NCBI RefSeq assembly: GCF_030272615.1
Contig: NC_081413.1
Coordinates: forward strand, 100,976,239-101,040,238
Length of the DNA: 64,000 bases
Direction of reading: 5' to 3'
Origin: Cryptomeria japonica
Taxonomy: Eukaryota > Streptophyta > Pinopsida > Cupressales > Cupressaceae
Shown here in pieces: positions 23,523 through 35,929 of this stretch. Under the pieces are notes generated by a model, which made no database searches, had not been told where the DNA came from, and saw only the letters and a list, made by a program, of their open reading frames with translations. The translations under genes were made by a program, and so were the position numbers. Within the stretch, counting starts at the first letter, position 1. Every line of letters starts with the position of its first letter.

Positions 23523-25660
23523 GCTTCCAGGAGACAGACTTTACCATTCACGTAACCCAACCTCAACTATGAGAAAGATGACATTGTTACCCAACTATAT
23601 GACCTTTCTTGGGATAGTACAAGGGATTATAATGATTGGTTGCGAGCATGACAAGTCCTTTACAATGAAAGACAAAAGGCTATACATATAGAAGCAGAGG
23701 CATAGAAGCAAATTCTTCCACAAGAAAACCCCCAACCACCTCCACAACAAAAAATTAAGGTATTAAGCTGGATCGTATATCATCTTTCTCTCCCGAGAGA
23801 TTCCACAGAGTCCTTAGGAGTTGTTCTTCACCATCTGACTTAGTAGAGTTAGGACTTGTGACTAGGAAAAAGAGAAACAAAGCTAAGAGACAACCTTCAA
23901 CAACCTCACTAGTGCAGTCATCCATACTCAACGTAGACAATTAACTAATTCCTAGTCCTCAGCCTATCGTTGCACCTTTTGTGACTCAATGTCCACTGTC
24001 ACCACCTTCAATGGCCTACTTTAACCAAGACCACATGCCACTAGGAACTATACCAGGGGTATACATGACCTACCTAGAAACCCAGATAAATTTTGTAGTA
24101 AATTCTATTATTTGGGGGTAGGACGGCTGATGAGCATATTGAAGCATTCTAATATGCAGTCGTTTGTAACAACATTGAACATCAAGATGTAGTATGTAGA
24201 CTCTTCCCATATTCACTTGGGGAAAATGAGTATAATTGGTATTTGACTCTACCAACAAATTCTATCACTGGCTGGGATGTTTTGGAGAAAGATTTCATAT
24301 ATCAATTCCGAGTGTATGTAGACTTTAGAACATTGTACCATCAATTTGCCTCTCTTAAGAAGTCACCAAATGAACCTTTAACAAATTTTAATACTAGCTT
24401 TCAAAGGACATTTAAGTGGTTACAAGCTCCTTGCCAGGTAGCACCCAATGTAGCAATTGACTCGTATCTAAGAGATGTTGACCCATGGACCAATGTGTTT
24501 ATTAAAAAGAGTGTTCCCCAAGATCAAAGGGACACCTTGGAAAAGGTCTTTGTGTTGGCGATCAACATGAATCATGAGTTGAACCAAACATCAGGGGGAA
24601 TTGGATACAGTTTACCCATAGGAGTGTATCAAGGGAACTATAACCAACTCCTCGGGGTACCCTCACCATTACCTATAGGAGCCCCAACAATGAACCCAGT
24701 GCCAATCTATGCTTCCCAACCTCAGGCTAATCAACATTTTGCTGCCCAAGCTTTAACTTGGTAGACTAATACCAAAACCACTCCCACTCAAATACAATAT
24801 GTTGGTCAAGTATAAGGGAGAAATCAACAATTTTGATATTCTCACGCAACAAGCCAACCTCCAACTACGATGCCTAAAAGTCAAGGATCTCATATATCTG
24901 CTGAAGTAGAAGCATTAAAGAAAATGATCTCACAAGTTACTTCAAATTTGAGCTAGTTGAAGATGAATCCTCTGGGAGGGTATAACCAACCCCAATCATA
25001 TAATAATCAATGAAAATACAACAATAAAAACCAAAACCAAAGGTATAACAACAAGCCATACAATAGGAAATGGAACACGAGTCCAAACAACGGTGGGGTG
25101 AATCATGATCATCCTGACACACGGGATAATCCAAGTAACACACAAAGTGTTAACCTTGCTGATATGACTTTACTGACTAATTAGTGTAGGTTGCATGATA
25201 CAATAGCGCATTCCAAGGTTATTTTTTCCCAATTTGAAAAGATCATAAGGATCGCTCAAGCTGATTCTCAACCAAAGGATTTCTCTAATGATAAACCTGA
25301 GAAAGTTAATACCGCAATGTTGGTTGACACATTCCTATGCAAGGATTTTCAAGCTGAAGTTGAAGGTGAACCATATATATATGATGCTCAGGCCTTTTAG
25401 ACCAGAAATAATTACAATCTTAGGAGTCAAGGCAAGGCTCCATTAACAAAGCCACCTCCCCCAAAGGGTGGATTTGTACCTGCCGATGTGAACACAAGCA
25501 ATAATCCTCACCCTCCTCAGGCTTTTCAAGGAGCACGCCCCAAGAAAACTCAAGGGAAAGAATATGTTTTGAAAGGATCTTTTGATGTTAACAAGGAGAT
25601 GGAGAGGACTGCCACCACTATGTCCCTAATGGAGGTACTGAGATATTGCCCTGAATAGAA
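23523..25660 (+). pseudogene. gag: Gag of element D
   Basis: One frame with several stops. N-terminal part: NYEKDDIVTQLYDLSWDSTR and a Pro/Gln stretch near 23730. The core (24243-24764) has GWDVLEKDFIYQFRVY, LASLKK-type and VDPWTNVFIKK segments typical of the retrotransposon Gag capsid fold. Then an Asn/Tyr/Gln-rich region (24960-25080) and a helix SKVIFSQFEKIIRIAQADS. No CCHC zinc knuckle is visible, unlike element A. A PPPPKGGF stretch and an ALQ-type helix lead into protease. Stops at positions such as 24762, 25013 and 25398 are consistent with C-to-T or G-to-A change. Confidence 0.75.
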
Positions 25661-25679
25661 GAAGTCTCTCCTTAAGAAG

Positions 25680-26120
25680 TTGGAACTGCTAGAGTTGCAG
25701 AGCAATGAGGTTAAGATGGCTAACCTAAATGAAGTCAATCCTAATGTCAGTCTCGATGCAATTGAGAACCCACCATTTTTACTTAGTTTGAGGATATGTG
25801 GAAAAAAATTGCACAATTGTTTGGTAGATTCAGGTGCTTCTAGAAATGTAATGCCCTACTCTATATGTCAGAAGCTTAGTCTCAACCCAGTGCATGCAAA
25901 TTATAAGGTGGTACAACTAGACAAGACTGAGGTTAATATAATTGAAGAATTAAAAGATGTATACATCTAGTTGGGTGTTGATCCCCGCATATCCCGTTAC
26001 AATGATATTCAAGTGGTGGATATTCCAGAGGTATATGGGATGCTCCTCAGTAGGAATTGGTCAAAAACTTTGGGAGGTTGTTTCTCAACCTATTTTACAT
26101 AATTATGGCTTCCATGGAAG
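25680..26120 (+). pseudogene. Aspartic protease of element D
   Basis: The retropepsin active site is clear: CLVDSGASRNVMPYSICQKL at about 25822-25880, followed by a hydrophobic strand and VDIPEVYGMLLSRNW, the equivalent of the conserved ILLGRxW. It would process Gag-Pol. It is in frame with gag upstream and with the RNase H downstream. A stop at 25968 and another near 26100 break it. The section 26120-26750 is a linker with Glu/Gln-rich low complexity. Confidence 0.85.
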
Positions 26121-26753
26121 GGGGTGAGCAACCAGATCCTAATTGATAGTGAACCCAAGTTGAAGAAGTTGGTCACAGATTATGGAGCTCCTAATGAGGT
26201 GGCATATGCTAAAGTGAGTCCAGGAGTATATAGAGTAAATGAAATACTCACTTTATCCACACCTGCCATTCCCTGGTTATGTCAAGTAGATATGACCGCA
26301 TATAGAGGGTGAGTCAAAGGCTTCATTACAGTAGTAAAACAAGGGATGTATTTACTGGGGGATACTATGAAAGTACAAGATTTTTTGCTTCCAAAATGGT
26401 GTTGAATACATCATGAGGAGAACTCGGATATGTCATGTATCCCATGTCAAAATGAGGTTAGAAAGTTTATAATCCCAGTCCCATGTGAGGACATTGATCA
26501 TGTCGTCAACATGGAAGAAATTTAAATTCCAAGTCGCGAGGGAGTAATACCCCAAACAATGGATCTTATAAAAGAAACTTCCCAGACGGGACAATGCAAC
26601 AAGGAGATCTTCATGGTTGAGATTGGAAAATAAGAGAATGAGGATACTAAGTTGAAGAATGAAGAAACTCAATCTCAAGCGCAACCTTTTGTGGAATAGA
26701 CCACTCCTAACACCCTTGAGGTACTCTTGCAACCAATAATTGAACAACCTTAA

Positions 26754-26975
26754 GTGTTGCAAGACCTTGAACCTGAGAGACATCAATCGCCTCTGGAAAC
26801 TAATCTGATCACTGATCCTAAGGCGAAGAATGTAAAGAAACTAAAAGATGAAATATGGTTTTTAAATTTTGATGGGTCTAGATCCAAGCAAGGCAGTGGA
26901 GCAGGTGTAGAGTTAACAAGTCCCAAAGGCAAAACCTTTCTAGCCTCCTACCGACTCCAATTCCCTTGCACTAAT
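26754..26975 (+). pseudogene. pol: Extra RNase H of D, first half (split by Copia C)
   Basis: WFLNFDGSRSKQGSGAGVEL supplies the first catalytic Asp of a plant/archaeal-type RNase H. The coding sequence stops at LQFPCTN where Copia C inserts; the CTAAT target duplication is within the Thr-Asn codons. The second half resumes at 37640 in the same frame: the inserted length plus duplication is 10,664 bases and the frame is recovered when it is removed. Confidence 0.85.
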
Positions 26976-27498
26976 TGTTAGATGCAATGACAACCCCAAA
27001 GACACTAAGAGGGGGGGGGGGGGGGGGGGGGCACTGAATCAGTGTCTAACCGATTTATGGAATATTTGAACTTATTTATAACTTTGCAACCCAAATTAAT
27101 GTACTAAATGCACACCATAACACAAGCTATTTTGGCAAGGAAACCCGGTAAGGGAAAAACCTCGATGGGATTTGTGACCCATAATATTTACTCACTTGCC
27201 AATATGAATAAATATTACTTACAATAGGGGCATGCACATGCAAGAAGGCCAAGAGCCTAGAGCTCACTGCTCAATGAAAGAGTCTCACTAACTACAAAAT
27301 GGATAATTAAATCCAAGACAATGTATCGCTCAAAATAGCATTTGTAATGATTAATTTAGTACCGATTTAAGCTCAGTCGGAACTTAACCAAAAACCTATC
27401 GGTGAATGATATTCACTTACATAACCTATCTGTCTTATTACAAAATCTTTTTGCTATCTTCTACATAATACCATGTTCAAAAATGACCTATAAGATCT
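26976..27498 (-). repeat. 3' LTR of C, first part
   Basis: Begins TGTTAGATGCAATGACA on the plus strand and aligns with the right LTR at 36865. A run of about 21 G (27011-27031) replaces the 8-G loop of the other copy. Relative to the other LTR it lacks about 46 bases near 27109 and has about 47 extra bases near 27425. It resumes at 31716 after element B. Confidence 0.88.
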
Positions 27499-27966
27499 TG
27501 TGAGATTTTTCTGAGATCAAGAGGCAATGGAAAGCACAAATAAGAGAGACAAAATATATGATAGAAATAAATTGTATTCTATCAAGATAAAAATATTGAT
27601 CAACTGGATCATCAATTGTTGTTATTTATACAATGAATATGAGCCTGCTTATATAGGCAAGGCTATATGGATATGTGAGCACACAAACATGACACGTGGC
27701 TCAATAAGAAACAAGGGTAGGTAGGAAGTAGGTGTGGGTAGGTAGGAGAAACAATATAATATTCCACATGAGGTGGATCACCCACTGAATGTGGAGTGTA
27801 ACAACAAGATCACACCTTAAAAGGTGGAAATTCTCCTACACACTCTCTCTCAATGTGGCACAAACACCCAAGTGTTTCATACCCAAACTACTATGAAATG
27901 AATGTACCTAAGTAAACTTAAGTAAGGTGTAATAATACCCAAGATGAATAATTATTTACACCAACA
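27499..27966 (-). repeat. 3' LTR of B
   Basis: Plus-strand ends TGTGAGATTT and CACCAACA. On the minus strand it follows a polypurine tract. A TATA-like TATATAAG (minus, about 27656-27649) and a second TATAAATA nearby are candidate promoter elements. Confidence 0.93.
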
Positions 27967-27977
27967 CCCCCCCTTAA
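27967..27977 (-). promoter_or_regulatory. Polypurine tract of B
   Basis: Minus-strand CTTAAGGGGGGG directly before the LTR start TGTTGGTG. Confidence 0.75.
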
Positions 27978-28189
27978 GTGCAACTTAAGGGAATGCACTT
28001 AAGTCTACAATGCAGCTAAGAAATGCAAGATGGGTCCCGGCTATGAGGCCATGTTAGGTACCCATGTACAAATGCAAATGCATGAAAACCCATGCAAGGA
28101 AATCTCTTACAAAGCAGGGAAAGAGAGAAAAACCCAATGGGAAAAAACCCTCTCCCAAAAGAGAGATGAAAACTAGATACAAAGAACTC

Positions 28190-30409
28190 TCATAGAAGTA
28201 TGTGAAGGACAAAACCCCATGTGAGGAAAAAGTCCCCCCCATATGAGAGAAGAAGAAGAGAGACTAGGAATCCCCCTCTCAATCTAGAATCTACACCAAT
28301 GATAGAAGCTCGAAGATGAATGAAGAAACTACTCCACGAACGTCGAACCACATTCCTCCCCTTAGGAAGAAACAAAACCAAAGGTGGGTCCAAAAATTCT
28401 CCCCAACCATGAAAGGAAGATGGAGAAAAAATACTCATGATGAAAGGAATCTCTGAAAACTGCTCAAGTGTCCCCATGTCGATGCTGAAAGGTACCACCT
28501 CCAAAGGTGGTAAACTATGCCACACTACTGAAAAAGGCACCCCAAGATCTAGTGGAGAAGAATGTAGAACAATGTTCAAAGAATCATATGTCTCCTCAAA
28601 AGATAAAGAGACCTCCTCCAAGTGTTGTACAAAAGTATCCACAATCATGTCAACCTCTAAAGATTGATCATGTAGAGAATGCACAAGAGGATCAGAGTTA
28701 TCCCTCACAACAATCAAAGAAGGATCATCTTAATTAAAGAGAAGATGAATGTCATCAATGGTGTCTCCCAAATCTGCAATGTAGGAGTCCACAAACAAAC
28801 CTGCAACGTCTTTCAAGTAGGCATCCCAATCAACTGAAGCTAGAAGACATGAAATATCTTGCTACACTAAATCATAAGAAGGCAAAACTATTGCACTAGT
28901 TGCATCATAGGGTGCAATAGGTGGTGTGATATCAATAGAAGGAGATGAAATGCAAGGCTCAAGAACGGGGTCACATGTGAGAATCCCCAAGTTCAAATGC
29001 CCAAAGTTTTCCTCAAAATCTGAATCATCAACATAGGTAGAACCAACCTTATCAATAGGACCAAAATCTGAAAAAGAGTACAACCGAGATGCATGATCAA
29101 CCACCCCAGTCATGATGATAGCTCCACTCTCCAAGTCTCTAATGATAACTGAATCAGGTGTGAACTCCACAGTTTTCCTAGTTGCCCCATGTGTGATTTG
29201 CTAGATGGAAAGAAGATGATTTGTCAAGTGGGGTACACACAACACATCATTGAAGGAGTTATCCCCAATGGCAGTAGATCCTTTCCCAATCACATCCATG
29301 TATGCATGATTGCCCATCAAAATATGTGGCATGTGGCAAGGCTCAAATGTAGAAGAAATAGACTGCGAAGATGCCATGTGATGAGAAGCCCCTGAATCTA
29401 GAAGCCATCTCCCTGAATCATGACTTGTAGTAGCACAAAGAGCTTGTCCCTTTCCTTTATCTATCCTAAAAGAGTGATCCTTTCCTTTATCCTTGGAAGA
29501 ATAAGTCGATGTAGACATTCTAGAAGGTAGGTTGATTCTATTCTTCTCAAGAAGATTCTTCAACTCATCGATATCCTTCTTATAAAAATGATGTTCATCA
29601 TGTCCTGACTTCTTGCAATATCCACAAAAAAGATTATTCTTATATGATTTCCTCTTAGGTGAGAATGGTGAATTACCTTGTTGTGGAGAAGAAGATTGTA
29701 CTCCATCTTGTTGTGGTTTAGACTTAGGTTGCTTTTGATTCTTGCCTTTTCCTTGATTACTTTGATTCCCTTTGTTAGCTACCAAAGCTTGTGACTTTGA
29801 AGATTTGAGAATCCCCATCATGGTCAACTTAGATTGCTCAAGTATCAACATCTCCATGAATGAGTCAAATGAGGGAGAAGTGTATGAGGAACCTTGAGCT
29901 AACCTATGGGTGTGAAAGCTAGATACAAAGGTTGTATACTCTAAAGGAAGCTTGTCCAACAAGTTATAAACCAATTGAGCATCCTTTTTGTCAATTCCAC
30001 AATCCTTTAGCTTTGCTCTTAGCTCAGTTGCTTTTGTGACATAATCTTGGATTGTATCAAAATCCTTGGGATCCAAAGTTGTGAGTTCACTATCAAGCTT
30101 CTAGCCCTTAATCTCATCAACTTGACCATACAATTTCTTAAAAATATCCCAAGCCTCTTTAATTGTAGTATACTTGTCAATGTGAAAAATGAGGTCATCT
30201 GATACATAGTTTCTAAGAGATCCAAGTGCCATAGCATTCCTAGTAAGCCATTCAATTTGAGCATTAGGATCAGCCTTAGGATCAGGTGGTGCTGTAATAG
30301 TTTCATTTACATAATGAATGAGTCATTTTTCCATTAGTTTACTCCATGCCTTAATTTTCCATGATGCATAATTATGAGGAGTTAAAAGTGGAAATTTAGG
30401 AGAACCCAT
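28190..30409 (-). pseudogene. gag: Gag-protease ORF of B with non-pol C-terminal extension
   Basis: A single 740-codon frame with about five nonsense codons and no frameshift. Residues 1-300: Copia Gag starting MGSPKFPLLTPHNYASW, with DLIFHIDKYTTIKEAW and DAQLVYNLLDKLPLEY. Then a Lys/Gln-rich stretch, a zinc knuckle CGYCKKSGHDEHHF (last Cys replaced by Phe), and protease RWLLDSGASHHMA. Next comes VEFTPDSVIIRDLESGAI, which in full Copia elements leads into integrase. Here integrase is absent and about 330 residues of acidic, hydrophobic-rich sequence of unknown function follow (for example DFEENFGHLNLGILTCDP). The start is the ATG at 30409, in frame with everything downstream. Confidence 0.82.
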
Positions 30410-31229
30410 AGCACCAAAATGAAAAAAACACAAGATAGAGAGAGGCACAATCACACAAGACACCCCCCAAAAATAATCAATCAGGAAATACCCCCAAAAT
30501 GATCATTTTGGCACTTTATACTTAGTGCGTATACAATGGGCCACTTTCAAAACAAGGCAAAGTGGACTTCTGATTTCAATTTACAACTTCTCAAAATGAG
30601 ATCTAAGAGACTTCAACAAATACTGCTAGTGATCTACACTGAAATCCAAGCAAAATGCAAGTACCAAATATGCCAAAAATGGCCAAATACTGAAAGTACA
30701 ATTTCTACTTAAAATCACTGCAAACAGATGGTAGATTATGAAAGTAGATGAAAAAATATGCACTTTCAAAAAAAATGGCATCTGAAAAGGAGTCCATATG
30801 AGCCCAAACAAAGCCTCCAAAGTTGTAAAAATTGGGATTTCATGATTTCCAAAAACTCTGTATCCAAAAATCAAAAAAATCCTTCATCACTATATAGATC
30901 ACAAAATTCTACCCCAAAAAAAAAAAAATTGCTCGAAAAAACGAGTCTGGATGAGTGAGATATCGCTATTTGCAAAATGCCTACAAAATTATAATTTCTG
31001 GAAAATTTTCGCTGCAGCGTCAAACTTCAAATGACTCTAGATTTGGCCTCCGAAGTCCGATTTTGATGAAACAAAAGGCAAAACTGATTTTCTTGGACCT
31101 CCTAAATCCAATGGTGACCTCAGATTTGACCCATCAAGCTTCAATAATAACCTGCAATCAAATGTTCCAAAATACACAATACCAAATAACATCAATTTCT
31201 CTCAATTAGCAAACCAATGACACTCTAAT

Positions 31230-31242
31230 GGCTTTGATACCA
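31230..31242 (-). promoter_or_regulatory. Primer-binding site of B
   Basis: Minus-strand TGGTATCAAAGCC immediately follows the LTR end CTCACA, with no spacer; one base differs from the canonical initiator-Met site. Confidence 0.85.
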
Positions 31243-31710
31243 TGTGAGATTTTGCCAAGATCAAGAGGAAATGGAAAGCACAAATAAGAGAGACAAAATA
31301 TATGATAGAAATAAATTGTATTCTATCAAGATGAAAATATTGATCAACTGGATCATCAATGGTTGTTATTTATACAATGACTATGAGCCTGCTTATATAG
31401 GCAAGGCTATATGGATATGTGAGCACACAAACATGACAAATGTCCCAATAAGAAAAAAAGGTAGGTAGGAAATAGGTGTGGGTAGGTAGGAGAAACAATA
31501 TAATATTCTACATGAGGTGGATCACCCACTGAATGTGGAGTGTAACAACAAGATCACACAATAAAAGGTGGAAATTCTCCTACACACACTATCTCAATGT
31601 GGCACAAACACCCAAGTGTCTCATACCCAAACTACTATGAAATGCATGTACCTAAGTAAACTTAAGTAAGGTGTAATAATACCCAAGATGAATAATTATT
31701 TACACCAATA
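31243..31710 (-). repeat. 5' LTR of B
   Basis: Same length as the left LTR. It ends CACCAATA, so the terminal CA has become TA, a C-to-T change as seen elsewhere in this window. Confidence 0.93.
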
Positions 31711-31715
31711 GATCT

Positions 31716-31958
31716 CATACATATATGAGTCTTTACAATACATCATGTCGGCTTACAAATAATTACATTATAGTACAAAACAAAACTTGTTGCATGTCGG
31801 CCTGGATGTCGGTATGCTTCGTTGCTAGTGAAAACTAAATGCTGATGAATGAACATTGTTGTGCCTATCGGTGCCGGTGAACTTGTAGAATCCTTTTACC
31901 AGTTGGTTGCCATCAATGACAACATCAACCATTCTCATGTGAGTGTAGAATGCCAACA
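31716..31958 (-). repeat. 3' LTR of C, remaining part
   Basis: Continues the C LTR after element B and ends TGCCAACA. Against the matching part of the right LTR I count about 20 substitutions in 235 bases plus indels (about 8%), more than for the B LTR pair, as nesting requires. Confidence 0.85.
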
Positions 31959-31971
31959 ATCTCCCCCTTTG
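31959..31971 (-). promoter_or_regulatory. Polypurine tract of C
   Basis: Minus-strand AAAGGGGGAGAT directly before the LTR start TGTTGGCATT, identical to that of F. Confidence 0.8.
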
Positions 31972-32322
31972 GCATTGATGGCAACACTCGTGAGAAAAAT
32001 CCAAAAACTGTTGTCCAAAAATGAAGTCCAAAACTAATCCCCAAAAAGAGTGTGCTCCCCCTGATCAAGTGATTTCTTCTGTGCATTTTCTTCCATACAT
32101 TTTTCTCCATACTACTCCCCCTTTGACATCAATGACAAAGGATGTCAAAAAGAATCAAAGAATACAAAAATTCTACCTTATAGCCTGGAACTGGTTGTTT
32201 ACAATTTGAAAGATATTTGCCAAAATTAGATTCAGGCTGTGCATGAATTTATTATTGTTAGAGATAATGGTTTCTGTCTGTTGGATCATGCCAATTAGAT
32301 AATGCATCTGTTGCTTCGTAGA

Positions 32323-35300
32323 TTATTCTCCTTGATTTGATGCTTTAGATAGCTCAAGACGTTGAATTATAACACTGTCCAATCTTGAAACAAGTTTGTT
32401 TTTTAGCTCTCGGGCCTTCATCTTTATCCTTTCTTTTTCTTGCTCCAGTTTCTCTATCTTTTCCTCAAAAACTATCATTTCTTGATCAAGAACTGAGGTA
32501 AGTTCCGAATAACCTCTCATATTGTCTGCTATATCATCTATCTCCTTTTATGTTTTCTTAATCTCCTCATCAATGTCTTCAGTCAGGTGGTGAGGCTTAC
32601 AAGCTTCCTTATACAATTCTTTGTATTTCAAAATTTTTGAATTAAGTACCGGTAATAAGGAATTAATATTCTCAGTATAGTCCTTGATAGTTTTCTCAAA
32701 GAATTCACCTTTTTCTTTATTTACTCTTTCCTTAATAGTTTCTTCATTAACCTTATCTACAGTTAGAACATATGAAGCAATAAATTTGGACAATGCGTCC
32801 AATTTACTTAAAGAACCATCAATATGATCTACCTTATATGTCGGTGCAATCATTTTCAAAATAGGCAATGTATCATCAATGGCCTTGTATACTAAGGCAT
32901 TGCACTCTGTGATCCTCTTAATTGAATCCAAAAGAACATTTGTTACATTTGTAGGTCTAAAATTTGTACTGGATGTGCTCAGTTCTGCAATAACTTTCTT
33001 TTCCACATATACTTGACCAATTACCTTACCAATTTCTTCCTTGTTTCCATCATTTGTTTCCTCTTTATTTAGAGTTGTTGTCAGTTTCTCACTTTGTGTT
33101 ATTACCTCTTCTTTTGTTGGTTTCTTAGTGTCAATATTCTTAGCTTCTGCTGGTATTTCAATGTGCAGAGAGTCAGTAGTGTTAACCGGTGACTCAACAT
33201 TCGTAGCATCAGTTGTCTTTACCTCTGCAGTCTCTTTATCCATAACAATATTAAAATATTGTGTATCTACATTAATAGTAAAGAGAATTTCCAATTCTGG
33301 ATTAGTATCATCATGAGTTGTTTCATCAACCTCCTTATCCAGTTGACTATCTGTATGTAATAGTATCTCTGAAGTTATTGGTGGGGTGTCCTGTGCCAGT
33401 GGAGAAAGGTTATCTACGACCTTTATAATAGGTACACTACCAATTTTATTTTTACCTTTGTCCTTTTGATATACCTTTGCAAAAGAAATCCATTTTCTAT
33501 TTGTCCCTTTCTTCTTTCTTTTCCTTTTCAACAAAAAATATTTCCCATTTGTCTGCAGTTTCATCTTCTATCTCTTTCACTCTCCCTACCATTAGGCTGA
33601 CCTGTTGGTGACCACTCACAAAAACTGACCAGTTGGCTTCAACAATCAGTTCATCAATCTCTTCTCTAGAGTTAATGGGATGAACAACCAGCAATGCTTC
33701 AACATTTTACTTTTTATCCAATTCCATCACTAACATTCTTTTAGCCTCTAATCTTATGTATAAGTCATTAGGTAGATCATCTACAACCTCAATCAAAACT
33801 TTCTTGTAGATGTCAAGATGCAAAATGATTCTTTCCTCTATTATGTCCTTATCAGAATCCTTGAATGAATGATAAAGTTAATTCACATTGCAAAGATTAC
33901 CATGTTGATTAATTTCATTTACCATTTCCTCCGGTGTAAGGGTATCTGGTGCCTTAGGTTGTTGTTTCTTCTTTGGAGTTAACTTCTTCTTAGCCTCCCT
34001 TACAACCTGCTACTTCTTCCTTAATATTCTTGTCCTTTTAGGAGAAGGAGAAGGTACTGGTGAGGGTTTCCTCTTCTTCCTTTCAACTCTCTTGAACTAT
34101 GTTATCTTACTACTATTTGTATCCAAAGAAGTGACAATCGGTGAAACATGAGCTACCAATTCCAGTCCTTTCAGTTCACTAGCAGAAACACCACTTAAGT
34201 TCATCACATTTTTCTTAACTTCTTTAGCCATTTTGGATGCATCTCAGATGAATTTTTCTCTTCTTTTTCTCTGCTTCTACATCGAAACAACACTCTCAAT
34301 AGTGTCAGCATTGCCAAAAATTTCTTCAGAGGGTTCCCTAGGTGCATCAAGAAGTGTCTTAACATAAGCCTCAAGACTATTCAGATCAACTTCATATCCC
34401 ATCTCTATTATCCAAATAGTTCTAGGGGTAAAATCTTCCATCCATGTTTCATCTCTTTTGAATACAAAACAAATTTGCTTATCATACTTATCCACAATGC
34501 TTTACGAAATCCTTTCTCTAGCCTTCATTTTGGTTTGGAAGTTTTTGAAGTAGTCTTTTACCATGTCATCACTGTTAGCACCTATGCCGGTAATAGCTTC
34601 CATGATTTTTCTACCTACCGGGATGTCATATGCAAAGTCCTTGTGACCAATGTCGAGTATCTCCTTGGTGAAGTAAAGCATTAAACACACAAGTAGATTC
34701 CCAAAACGGAATGTCCCCTTCTTATCACCCTTAATCTTTTTCAAGTTATAAAGTAGTTCATCCTTAAGCCACTCATAGATATCAATTTTAGCATTTTTGT
34801 TAACCATCTCATATGCACTATGAATACACAAACTAGAAACAGAATTTAACCTATTTGCATGATTAACTCTGTATCCAAATACCATGCTCACATATTTCAC
34901 ATTTGCAACAATGATATCATTAACCCTAAGAGACCTATTGTCAAATGTAGCTCTAGTTAGGTCCATAACACCCTTGTTTGGTATCTTTTTTCTTTTTGTC
35001 GGGTCTAGTACCAGTTGAGGGTAAACTAGTAACTACCTTGATTGCTTCCTTAGTAATTTTAAAAATAGAGCCTAGCCACATAAACTCCCCATGAACTCTT
35101 CTCAGAACAAGATGAACTATTTTATCCAAAAATTCAGGAATGTTCATAATTTCAACAAATCTTAAATCCTCAACAATATTATGCTCTGTCTTGACTAAAC
35201 CTTGTTCATTGGTTATAACATCTTTGTACATGTTCCTCAAGTCATCTGACCCTAAATTCTCTATGTTGTAGTGAATATAAATCCTCGGGTCTTTGGCAAA

Positions 35301-35546
35301 AGCAACTCCCTTTGAAATCTTAGTAAAGGCTCTGATGGAATCATCTTGTTTAGCAATCTCAGGGATGATTTTAAACATGGGTCTAGGGCACTTAGTGTTT
35401 TCTACCACAGTAGGGTTTGCAATAAATTCAGGTGCAGAAGATAAAGATGCCATTTTGAAAGATAAATACCTTTTGACTTGAAATCCTTGAATGCCTGAAA
35501 ACACCTTGTTGTTTCTCCTTAGAATGCCTTTGCTCTCTCTTTGCAC
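32323..35546 (-). pseudogene. Accessory ORF of C, about 1,070 codons (unknown function)
   Basis: Six minus-strand open stretches join into one coding region with two frameshifts (near 34960 in an A run, and near 33520) and several stops. The N-terminal part reads VHGEFMWLGSIFKITKEAIK then SLPSTGTRP, and later CLMLYFTKEILDIGHKDFAY. The middle is Lys-rich and basic (KRKRKKKGTNRKWISFAKV), then Thr/Glu/Asp-rich (33,300-33,000), and the C-terminus is coiled coil (FEEKIEKLEQEKERIKMKAREL). No gag, protease, RT or integrase motif. Its build resembles the LTR ORF of D. Function unknown; it occupies the place of pol. Confidence 0.65.
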
Positions 35547-35929
35547 TCTTTAGATGCTTGGTGGATTGAAATGAGGGTTTTCCGGTGCTTTATAACCAAA
35601 AAGTTCTCCAAAAACCACATTAAATGCTTTTTGGTTAAGTGAAGTCTTAACATATCTGCCGGTAAAGAAGAAATATAACTTCTTACCATCAATTGAGGGT
35701 GGAATGCATGATTTTCAGTTTTTTGCCATACCCTCTGTGGATTATTCCTTAGTTAGATGAAGAATCTCCTACCGGTGGAGGGTTACTCTATTCTACCGAT
35801 GCAGAGACAGATTCATCAACTCTCTGATCTCTCTTCTTAATCCATTTTTTTGAAAATTCTTGCTTTATTTCATTTACTTTTTCCTTTCCTTTCTCATTAG
35901 ATCCTTTATTGTTCACCGATATAGTCTTG

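Larger units (their letters stand above)
27499..31710 (-). mobile_element. Copia-derived element B, 4.2 kb, gag-protease only
   Basis: Complete structure: GATCT duplication at 27494-27498 and 31711-31715, two LTRs of exactly 468 bp (27499-27966 and 31243-31710), primer site TGGTATCAAAGCC, polypurine tract and one long ORF. Comparing the LTRs by eye gives about 22 differences in 468 (about 95% identity); the right LTR ends TA instead of CA. It has gag and protease but no integrase, RT or RNase H, so it is a TR-GAG-like non-autonomous element. It is the most recent insertion in its nest. Confidence 0.92.

Noticed and set aside
28437-28737. Plus-strand ORFs opposite the B coding region
   Set aside because: Antisense shadows of the 740-codon B frame.
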